Source: Bacillota bacterium | Lineage (GTDB): Bacteria > Bacillota > Clostridia > Tissierellales > MES13 | Assembly: GCA_009711785.1 (NCBI GenBank) | Contig: VENA01000008.1 | Coordinates: 62,001 to 126,000, forward strand | DNA: 64,000 bases | Reading direction: 5' to 3' | In this document: positions 8,267-16,280 of the stretch, one piece after another | How the letters are laid out: the number at the start of each line of letters is the position of its first letter | Position numbering within the stretch: position 1 is the stretch's first letter | Notes under the pieces: model-generated | Databases searched by the model: none | What the model was told of the DNA's origin: nothing | What the model saw: only the letters and a program-made list of their open reading frames with translations | Translations under genes and position numbers: made by a program

Positions 8267-8606
8267 TTAATCAACAAATTTGATAACCCTATTGAGTAAA
8301 GCATCTACAGTATAAACTTCACCATTAGAACCACATGCAATACCTTGAGGTGAGAAAAAATCACCTTCATTACCACTAAAACTTCCCCATTTTTCTAAGA
8401 AAATTCCATTACTATCGAATTTTTGCATTCTATTATTTGAATTGTCTGAGATATAAACATTATCTTCCTTATCAATTGCTATTCCTACAGGCAAGAATAA
8501 ATCTCCGTCTTCAGTTCCCCAATTTTCTAAAGGATCTTCATGGGGCACACCATTATTAGATCCCCATTTTCTGATAAAATCTCCGTTTTTATCAAACTTG
8601 GATAGG
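8267..8606 (-). pseudogene. NHL-repeat protein, 5' end lost at an IS3 element
   Basis: The surviving C-terminal part has about two and a half NHL (beta-propeller blade) repeats, seen as recurring units such as KFDSNGIFLEKWGS and DNVYISDNSNNRMQKFD. The frame stays open without a start codon up to the insertion element at about 8606. The upstream portion, including any signal peptide, is missing. A GTG at 8548 could give a 93-aa product, but there is no ribosome-binding site for it. NHL propellers mediate binding; no function can be assigned to the remnant. Confidence 0.75.
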
Positions 8607-8673
8607 TTATACTTAATTAGACAGTAAAAACTCGGACATGATATAATAAATAAAATTGAATTGGAGGATTATC

Positions 8674-8954
<281 letters not shown>

Positions 8955-8995
8955 CTATTATTAAGGCAGATAAAGATAAGTTCAGTATCAGCGCC

Positions 8996-9793
8996 ATGTG
9001 TAAATTATTAGATATATCTAGGAGCCTTGTTTATTACAAGTATAAAGATGAAAAATGTGATAGTGACCTAGAAAATGACATTATAACTATATTCAAGAAT
9101 AGTAGAAATAATTATGGAACAAGGAAAATAAAAAAAGAATTAAATAAAAAGGGACTTCAGGTATCTAGAAGAAGAATTGGTCGTATCATGAAAAAATATG
9201 GATTAGTATCTAATTATACAGTTAAACAATATAAGGTACATAGAGCTAAGTGCAATGAAGAAAAAACAGAGAATATTGTTAATAGAGAGTTTGATGAAAA
9301 AGAAAACTTAGAGGTTGTAGTAAGTGATTTAACCTATGTAAATGTTAAAGGAAAATGGAATTATATATGTATATTACTTGATTTATATAATCGTGAGATT
9401 ATTGGTTATGCAGCTGGAAAGAAAAAGGATTCTGATCTTGTTTGTAAAGCATTTTCGAAGGTCCAGAAACCTCTTGGAAGCATAAAAATACTGCATACTG
9501 ACCGAGGAAATGAATTTAAAAACAAAGCTAAAGATGGATTATTAGCAGCCTTTAATATTGAACGTTCCTTAAGTAAAAAAGGATGCCCCTATGATAATGC
9601 TGTGGCAGAAGCTACTTTTAAAGTTGTCAAAACAGAATTTGCATTTAATAAGATATTTGAAAGTTTTGAGGATCTAGAATATTTATTATTTGATTACGTA
9701 AATTGGTACAATAATCATAGAATACATGGATTATTAAATTATCTTACACCTGTGGAATACAGAATATTAATGTCCGAGAAAAAAGTGTCCTAA
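8996..9793 (+). CDS. IS3-family transposase orfB (DDE integrase)
   Basis: 265 aa from the first ATG. The frame is open upstream from the AAAATAG at 8949-8954, where a -1 frameshift would normally join it to orfA. An HTH_21 region (about 1-60) precedes the retroviral integrase core. The DDE residues are visible in VVSDLTYV, LHTDRGNEF and CPYDNAVAEATFK. The frame is intact, but its orfA partner is frameshifted, so the copy is likely non-autonomous. Confidence 0.88.
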   Translation: MCKLLDISRSLVYYKYKDEKCDSDLENDIITIFKNSRNNYGTRKIKKELNKKGLQVSRRRIGRIMKKYGLVSNYTVKQYKVHRAKCNEEKTENIVNREFDEKENLEVVVSDLTYVNVKGKWNYICILLDLYNREIIGYAAGKKKDSDLVCKAFSKVQKPLGSIKILHTDRGNEFKNKAKDGLLAAFNIERSLSKKGCPYDNAVAEATFKVVKTEFAFNKIFESFEDLEYLLFDYVNWYNNHRIHGLLNYLTPVEYRILMSEKKVS

Positions 9794-11531
9794 AAAGGGT
9801 TGACGATCCAAACTTCCTCGCAATATTTACTTAAAACCTCCTTTGTCTTAGGCATTCTGTTTAAATATTTAGACTTATTTATTCCATCATAGTCAATCAC
9901 TCTGGATAAATAGGTCTTTGTTATGCGAACAAATAATTTGTTATCAATTACTTCTTTTGCAGCTTTTTTAATTTCATTACTTACTTTACTATCTCTTTCA
10001 TTCCAATCAACACTTCTCATATTTTCTATTAGAAGCTTCTTGTTATCGCAAGTCTTTGGTAAATTCTCTTCACACCATTCCCTATCATTCTTAAAAACAT
10101 ATTGATATTGCGTCTGACAAGCTGTTCTTATTCGATTTCTTAAATCATTAGGATTATTAGACATATAATCCTCTAATATTTTTTTATATTTGCTTAACTT
10201 ATCATTATTTGTTTTGTCTTTATCTTTTTTTCTTTTATATTCTAGGTTGGTATACTCTGTCAAATTTAATCTTTGAATATGACTTTTAAGAGATTTCCTA
10301 GTTATTTTCATCATTGTGGCAATTTTACTAGCCGAGTACTTTCCCGACATAATAAGATTTGTTAACTTGTTATCAAAAACATGACCATATTTAATTACTC
10401 TGCCTATTCTATATCTATCATTTTTATTTTCATCTGGTAATTTTCGTGTATATGTAAATCCACAATCACATTCAAAAATTCCTATATATCTACTACTTGA
10501 ATTGACTTTTTTTATACGATATTTATCAATTATGTTTTCTAGATAATGACTAGCATTTTTATTTAGACAAGGCCATTTAGGGTCTCCAAAAGGCTTTAAA
10601 TCCTGACAACTATAATCATGAAACTCTTTAATACTTCCAAAAAGAAATCTTATAAACAAAAAGTGTCTTACTGGATTTACAATGATATCACCATTCCTAT
10701 ATAACATTTCAATCCACTCATGACTACTATATAAGCTATTAGAATTAAAAATTTTAAGAAATTCTTTACTATAGAATTTTAAGAAATCCTCCTTCAGTTT
10801 CTTTCTTCTAACATTACCATAGTGCTTCTTGTATCCTTTTTTTATCATTATACTAGAATATTTATTCTTAATATCTTGCATATTATAATTTTTAAGATAC
10901 CCATTAAATATAGCTTGAATATCATTTGCAAAATTTATAAAATCATTAAATACTGGTTCTTCATCAAAGTCACTTGATATTATATTCCTGTCTTCAAGTA
11001 TAGGAGACTCAAATTGAGTGAATGGAGAATTTGTTTTATTTACTATATATTCTTTCATATAACATTTATGATGTGCACACACTTTGTTAAATGGAACTTG
11101 ATGCTCCCTATGCAAGAAAATTTCTCCGTATTTTTTATTGTCCTCTTTTTCACACTCTGGGCATACTCGTACTACTGTTTCATTTAAAATAAAGCCAGAG
11201 TTAACTTCAATCCTTTAAACCAACAGCGCACCCCTCACTAATATCCTGAATAACTTTATCTATTCTTTCATCACTCATAAAAGGTAAATAGAGTGGAAGT
11301 ATTGTATGGTTATCAATTAAAAAATTAATGTTGTATCCCCGGTTTTGAGGTAGTTGAGTACAAAAATAATTCAAATGTGTAGGGTAGTAAACATTTGTTC
11401 TTACATTTATATGTCCAAAAAGGTACCTAGATGAATCCATATGAGCTGTATTACCACTCAATGTATGATATCTTATAAACCAACTATACAATATTTCATT
11501 CTTATATATTGGTGGTAAAATATTTATCAAA
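9790..11531 (-). pseudogene. tnsD: Tn7-like transposition protein TnsD/TniQ, frameshifted and 3'-truncated
   Basis: The N-terminal TniQ segment runs from a TTG at 11531 (AGGAG upstream) with ILPPIYKNEILYSWFIRYH, and stops at TGA 11207-11209. The downstream frame continues through VRVCPECEKEDNKKYG and LHREHQVPFNKVCAHH (zinc-binding Cys/His), then FECDCGFTYTRKLPD and YRIGRVIKYG, to an HTH and the DWNERD block of TnsD proteins. A one-base shift near 11200-11210 breaks it. The last four codons and the stop come from the IS3 right end, so the true C terminus is lost. TnsD proteins pick the insertion site; the classical one binds the 3' end of glmS, which lies at the other side of this island. Confidence 0.88.
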
Positions 11532-11666
11532 TTACCAACTCCTATAATTATCATTTTTTTATTTCTAAGAGTTAGCATTAATATTAAAATAAAAAATATG
11601 TATATAATACAAATTTAAATCATATTTTATGCTTTAGGTGAAATATCACTACAAAAAATAATAAAA

Positions 11667-11692
11667 AGACTTTTTTAAATTAAAGTCTTTGC
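11667..11692 (-). terminator. Terminator-like hairpin downstream of the 100-aa gene
   Basis: AAAGACTT and AAAGTCTTT arms flank an AT loop, and T-rich sequence follows on the minus strand. It lies about 65 bp after the stop of the 11757-12059 gene. Confidence 0.5.
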
Positions 11693-11756
11693 CTACAGTC
11701 AATATTATTTTCAAAGAATATGCAGCTATACTTGCTGCATGTTCTTTTTACCCTAC

Positions 11757-12059
11757 TTAAAAGACCTCACTCCTTAAGTTATCTAAAACATCTTTTGCAT
11801 ACTTACCATATCGTTGTAATAACAATCTATCTATTGCTTTTAGGTTAGATATGAGTAGTTTAATTTTGTAAATCTTCTTGAGTGTTAACTCTACACAAGA
11901 TGCTATTTCCGATATGTTGTATCTACATGAACCTAGCATTAGATATGTTATCCATATTTTATACCTTTGTAACCTCTGAGTTTCTTTATTAACATATCTG
12001 GAATAAAAGTTAAGCATTTCAGAGTTGCTATTATCTTTTTTAGCTGTTTGTGTATTCAT
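11757..12059 (-). CDS. Uncharacterised 100-aa protein between tnsC and tnsD remnants
   Basis: 100 aa, basic and helical, with an HTH-like stretch (YNISEIASCVELTLKKIYKI at about 48-67). AAGGGGGTACAAG gives a good ribosome-binding site before the ATG. I do not recognise a family. It lies between two decayed Tn7-like genes in the same orientation, yet its own frame is intact. It may be a transposon accessory or DNA-binding protein, or simply young decay. No function is claimed. Confidence 0.55.
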   Translation of the reverse strand: MNTQTAKKDNSNSEMLNFYSRYVNKETQRLQRYKIWITYLMLGSCRYNISEIASCVELTLKKIYKIKLLISNLKAIDRLLLQRYGKYAKDVLDNLRSEVF

Positions 12060-12080
12060 CTTGTACCCCCTTGTATTTAT

Positions 12081-12695
12081 TCATATTAATTTGTTGTATT
12101 TATCGAGATACCCTAAAATCCTTTAAAAAGACTCTTGGTCCATTAAATAATATCCTCCCCTATTTTTCTTATTTGCGAAAATCTTCTGCTAAGCTGAGGA
12201 TTCAATTGAATGAAGTATTTGCACTCAGGTAATCCAACAACAATTATAGATACTTTTACTGTAGTAATAATAGTACTCATAAACTGTAAATTAGTGAATC
12301 TAATACTCCTTTTGAGTTTGATGCTATAAAATGTTGTGATTCATCAAATATAATTAATTTAATACCCTTATCTTTTATTAACTTTATTAACCTTTGCTTT
12401 TTAACATCGGTTGGTGAGTTCATAGAATGAGCAAACTGGTCACCTAATTGATGTAACATACCTTCAATTAATGTTCTTACAGTCACCTTAAATGGGACCT
12501 CTACCATCTAAATAGATTCCTCTGTATTTGTTTCACTTCTAGCACTTGAGAGATTCCCTAAGAACTCATAAACTAGTGTCGTTTTTCCTACCCCTGTTTT
12601 TCCACTAATTAGCATACCATGTGACTCAGAAGTATGTTGAGACTTCTCATAAAATTCTTTCATCTCTTTTAACATTTTTTAGCATTATTTTTCAT
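12081..12695 (-). pseudogene. tnsC: Tn7-like ATPase TnsC/TniB, multiply disrupted
   Basis: The pieces read in order as a TnsC/TniB AAA+ ATPase. An ATG at 12695 (GGAGAG upstream) opens MKNNAKK, then the frame shifts. The next frame gives HGMLISGKTGVGKTTLVYEF (Walker A) and stops at TAG 12508-12510. VEVPFKVTVRTLIEGML and KLIIFDESQHFI (Walker B) follow, then a further stop near 12277. Another frame (12280-12143) gives SIIVVGLPECK and LSRRFSQI, the sensor/arginine region. A last piece ends at 12081 with one internal stop. At least four lesions are present. It would have linked target selection (TnsD) to the TnsA/TnsB transposase, neither of which is in the window. Confidence 0.85.
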
Positions 12696-12898
12696 ATTAA
12701 TTTTCTCTCCTTTGTAAGTACTATTTCATTTCTAACCAACACAAATCTAGACTTAGCTTTTAATATAGATTATCACCCTCTTTCAATATTTTTTTATTAA
12801 ATTTTTTATTTCTTATTCTACTTCACCTCCTTATATTTTTATCGGTATTAATTAAATTTACAATTGACCTATCTACTAGTCTCTAATCAAATAAAAAA

Positions 12899-12977
12899 GT
12901 AGTAAAAAAATCATCTCTTTTCCCCCAGTCAATTTAATAGGTTGTATTTCACCCACGTGAGATTTTTTTTTTACTAC
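12899..12977. repeat. Inverted repeat with 19-bp arms
   Basis: Left arm GTAGTAAAAAAATCATCTC (12899-12917) and right arm GAGATTTTTTTTTTACTAC (12959-12977) are reverse complements except for two positions, separated by about 41 bp. It may be a terminator or the footprint of a small mobile element in the former tns region. Confidence 0.5.
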
Positions 12978-13168
12978 TCTAGTATTTCTTTATTAATATT
13001 CTTTTTTAGTAACTATTAACAGACATGAAATCTAATAATAAGATTTTATTATTAATAAACCGCTGAGATTAAAAGTATATTTTTATATAGTTCTTTAACA
13101 TAATCTTTATATCACATATATTGCCAAAACTTGCTAATTTAATACATGAAAATAATAATATTAAAATA

Positions 13169-13205
13169 AAATTAGTGGCTACACAAAATGTGTAGCCACT
13201 AATTT
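13169..13205 (-). terminator. Strong terminator hairpin downstream of the Hsp70-like operon
   Basis: A perfect 17-bp stem (arm AAATTAGTGGCTACACA) with a 3-nt loop, followed on the minus strand by TTTTATTTT. It lies 145 bp beyond the stop of the Hsp70-like gene and is probably its terminator. Confidence 0.7.
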
Positions 13206-13349
13206 CTTGTAAAGTTCTTTATTCTTTATTACATCTACTAAATGACCTTCCATTTTAATATTGACCTTATTAAAATTTAAGTCTTACTACTCAACTCTCT
13301 TACTATAAACCTAATATCATTCCCCTTTAATTTGATATGCATTTATTAA

Positions 13350-15899
13350 TTACATAGATTCTAATTTACTCTTTTTAATTCCTGCTTTAATAGCTTTTTT
13401 ACTCTGTATCTCAACTTCTGACTCTGGTAATAGTTTTATTAGGTCTAAAATTATTCCCTTGAGCAAACCATAATCCTCAACTTTAATAGCACATTCTCCC
13501 TCTTCAATTAACCTTCTCGCTTCATCTTTATTTACATAAGCACTTTCTTCTTTTAATAGATTAAATTGTGTTTCCCAAAACCACTCTTGTTCATTAAGTA
13601 TTTCCCACTTTAATCTTTCCAATTTTTCTTCTGATTTCTTTCTTCCTCTATCATCATGCCTTTCAATTTGCTGTTCTATTCTATCTTCTACTAGGTATAA
13701 CTGCTCTTTTTGAAGGTTATCACCATATGCTTCAACTAATTCTTTTGTATTATCTAGTTCTTGATATATACCAGAAGACATATCTAAAGGTCTATATTTT
13801 TCTACTTCTTGCTTAAATACTCTTAATTCCCCTCTTATTCTTTTTATTTCCTGATTAATTCTTTTTAAGTCATCTATATCTATTACTTTATTTTGTTTTT
13901 CGATTTCATATATTTCTAAATATATCTCTTCTGTTGAATGCATTAGTTCCTTAAATATTTTATAATAGTTTTCTATATCATCTACAATGTCTTCTATATT
14001 TTCAAGTAATAATTCTAAATCATCAATAATTTCATATATTTCATCCAATCCATCTCTTATATCTTTAAGTTTTGGTGGTTGTTCTGGTTCAGGTACATAT
14101 ACACTGCCTCTAAAATGTTGATTTATAACTGGTATAAAAGCTTCAACACTCATCTTCCTTGAAGTGTTAATTTCTATACTTAACTCAATATCAGCTCCTT
14201 TAGGAATAGGTCGTTTTATTTCTTCTGAAGGTATCTTAAGAGCTGCAATTACAGTATTATCCTCAGGATATGGATAATCCCCTTCTAATATTTTTATTCC
14301 TATATAATTATCTTCATTAACTCCTAATGTATTGCGGCTAAGTTTCTTAGCAGTTCTATATGTTACTATTTTCTTAGCTGGTAGTGGTGTTGACCTTTTA
14401 AAAATTATATCTACTTCTGAAGTTCCGTCATTTTTTACACATTCTACCCCTATAGAATATGGAATAGGAACTTCACCAACTGAACACCCTATTGTTGAAA
14501 TACTAAATTGTTTTGGAGTAATTAATATTTGCTTGCCTACTTCATCTCTCATGTAGATATTAAAATTATTTATTTTATTTTCAAGTAATTTGATATCTGC
14601 TTCAAAATATCCTCCTTTTAAAGGTATCCATCCACTACTCCAATACCCTGTTTTATCACTTATAGAAACTTCATATTGATTTTGATTATTCTTTAGCTCA
14701 TCAATATATCCAGATATAAAGCACTCAACTCCTGATTCAATATTCGGATAATCAAGGTCAATATTTAATCCATTAAAAACTTCTTCTCTGGATTCATTTT
14801 CTATTATAGGTAATGTAGCAGCATATACGGATGCACCTCTTGCTACTACTGTTATTGGGTCAAGTGAAAAGTTTAGAGGAATATTGAACTCTTTTTTTAA
14901 TAACTCCCTTACTAAAGGTATATATGTAGACCCTCCAACTAAAATTATAGATTCAAAATCATCTTTTGATAATCTAGAATCTTTGACTGCTTCTTTACAA
15001 AGCTCTACAGTTTTTAGTATGTATGGTTTAATAAGTTCTTCAAAATTTTCACGCTCAACATATATTTCCTCATTTATTAACTCACCAACTTCATCTTCTC
15101 CTACATTAAATATACTAGCAACCGTCTTTTCATTATAACTGAGGTCTTTTTTAACCTCTTCTGCTGTCTTTTTAAGCCTTTGTACAAGTCTACTGTACTT
15201 ATTAGAACTAGGGCCTGTTATTTCATAAATTTCTTTCAATTTTGGTAGTATAATCTTTTCTACGATTAATCTATCAAAGTCTTTTCCTCCTAACATATTA
15301 TTTCCCTTATGTTCTAGTACTTTTAATTTACCCTCTCTGGTAGAAATTACTGCAATATCAAACGTACCTCCACCCAAATCATATACGAGCCAGTTTTTAT
15401 CTTTTGAGTCTGGTTTAACCCCATATGCTATTCCTGCTGCTATAGGTTCTTGGAGGAGGTGTGCATCGTCTAATCCTGCCATGCTTGATGCCCTTGCAGT
15501 AGCTTCACATTGCAAATGACCAAAAGCAGCAGGCACAGTAATTACAGCTGTACTAACATCCTGTCCAGTATTTATCTTTACATCTGAGAATAATGATTTT
15601 AATATCTCAGATGATAATTCTTCTGCATTCATAGTTAACTTAGATGATTTGAACATTTTATTACTTTTTTGTCCAATCCATCTTTTAAATTCAGAAACTG
15701 TATTATGTGGGTCATCATGTAGTCTTTGATATGCATCAAGTCCAACTTTAATCTCACCACCCTTGCTAATACGAACTACTGAAGGAGTAACATCCATTTG
15801 ATGCCGATTCTTAAGTATATGTGTTTCTTTTCCGTCAAAATATGCAATTGCAGAATTTGTAGTTCCTAAATCAATACCATAGCGTATCTTCTCTCCCAT
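13350..15899 (-). CDS. Hsp70-like chaperone ATPase with inserted beta domain and coiled-coil tail
   Basis: 849 aa, longer than DnaK (about 610-640). The actin-like ATPase domain fills about residues 1-370: phosphate-1 DLGTTNS (10-16), QEPIAAGIAYG, phosphate-2 YDLGGGTFDIAV and adenosine motif LVGGSTYIPLV. A beta-rich segment of about 110 residues (about 380-490) has no DnaK counterpart. Then comes an SBD-beta-like part (TPLPAKKIVTYRT, IKILEGDYPYPEDN, IELSIEINTS). The last 230 residues are long charged helices in place of a normal lid, ending without an EEVD-type tail. It is the last gene of a lipoprotein/J-like/GrpE-like/Hsp70 operon, 20 bp after the GrpE-like gene. I infer a dedicated chaperone with its own cofactors, not the housekeeping DnaK. 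GGGGGGATAAAA precedes the ATG. Confidence 0.88.
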   Translation of the reverse strand: MGEKIRYGIDLGTTNSAIAYFDGKETHILKNRHQMDVTPSVVRISKGGEIKVGLDAYQRLHDDPHNTVSEFKRWIGQKSNKMFKSSKLTMNAEELSSEILKSLFSDVKINTGQDVSTAVITVPAAFGHLQCEATARASSMAGLDDAHLLQEPIAAGIAYGVKPDSKDKNWLVYDLGGGTFDIAVISTREGKLKVLEHKGNNMLGGKDFDRLIVEKIILPKLKEIYEITGPSSNKYSRLVQRLKKTAEEVKKDLSYNEKTVASIFNVGEDEVGELINEEIYVERENFEELIKPYILKTVELCKEAVKDSRLSKDDFESIILVGGSTYIPLVRELLKKEFNIPLNFSLDPITVVARGASVYAATLPIIENESREEVFNGLNIDLDYPNIESGVECFISGYIDELKNNQNQYEVSISDKTGYWSSGWIPLKGGYFEADIKLLENKINNFNIYMRDEVGKQILITPKQFSISTIGCSVGEVPIPYSIGVECVKNDGTSEVDIIFKRSTPLPAKKIVTYRTAKKLSRNTLGVNEDNYIGIKILEGDYPYPEDNTVIAALKIPSEEIKRPIPKGADIELSIEINTSRKMSVEAFIPVINQHFRGSVYVPEPEQPPKLKDIRDGLDEIYEIIDDLELLLENIEDIVDDIENYYKIFKELMHSTEEIYLEIYEIEKQNKVIDIDDLKRINQEIKRIRGELRVFKQEVEKYRPLDMSSGIYQELDNTKELVEAYGDNLQKEQLYLVEDRIEQQIERHDDRGRKKSEEKLERLKWEILNEQEWFWETQFNLLKEESAYVNKDEARRLIEEGECAIKVEDYGLLKGIILDLIKLLPESEVEIQSKKAIKAGIKKSKLESM

Positions 15900-15918
15900 T
15901 TTTATCCCCCCATCTTAG

Positions 15919-16269
15919 TTATTGTTTAGCAGCAATTACTACCTTCCCTCTATGAATAACTTTTTCTTTTAATAGAATTATAGGTTCCATCATTTCTTCT
16001 ATGACGAAATTACTATTCTCACCTTCAACACCTTCAGTATAGACTACATCAACTGCCATTCCTGCATCATACTTTTCTCCACTCAAATCAATAAACTCAA
16101 TTTTTTCTTCCTCTAAAATTTGATTTAATTTTCTTAATGAGTATCTTGCACTTATAAATTCATCCATATTTTTAATTTTACTTGATGAGTTAGAGATTCT
16201 CCATATTTCTAAAGCAAAGGTAATAACTGACTTTTTATTTAAAATAACACTCTCCCCATTACATTCCAC
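15919..16269 (-). CDS. Minimal GrpE-head-like protein, putative exchange factor for the adjacent Hsp70
   Basis: 116 aa. The C-terminal half (about 55-116) resembles the GrpE beta-head: IDLSGEKYDAGMAVDVVYTE aligns with the family pattern of a Y-x-P-G-like turn, and the end LLKEKVIHRGKVVIAAK resembles V-L-R-P-A-x-V-x-V-A-K. The long N-terminal dimerising coiled coil of GrpE is missing, replaced by about 50 helical residues. Assignment rests on this eye alignment plus its place between J-like and Hsp70-like genes (12 and 20 bp gaps). It could instead be an unrelated adaptor. GAGGTGAGCAAAA precedes the start. Confidence 0.55.
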   Translation of the reverse strand: MECNGESVILNKKSVITFALEIWRISNSSSKIKNMDEFISARYSLRKLNQILEEEKIEFIDLSGEKYDAGMAVDVVYTEGVEGENSNFVIEEMMEPIILLKEKVIHRGKVVIAAKQ

Positions 16270-16280
16270 TTTTGCTCACC

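Larger units (their letters stand above)
12696..13349. other. Non-coding stretch between tnsC remnant and the Hsp70-like operon
   Basis: About 650 bp, very AT-rich, with no credible gene. In a Tn7-like element tnsA and tnsB would lie here, upstream of tnsC, but no trace of them is recognisable by eye. It contains the inverted repeat at 12899-12977 and the terminator hairpin at 13169-13205. Confidence 0.5.

Noticed and set aside
8267..8548. 93-aa NHL protein as an intact small gene starting at GTG 8548
   Set aside because: The frame continues upstream with NHL-like residues to the IS edge and there is no ribosome-binding site, so it is a truncated gene.
11660..11692. AAGACTTTTTTAAA as a fourth copy of the glmS-proximal repeat
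   Set aside because: It is better explained as the arm of a terminator hairpin with its complement 10 bp away and lacks the flanking GTTTAAG part of the unit.
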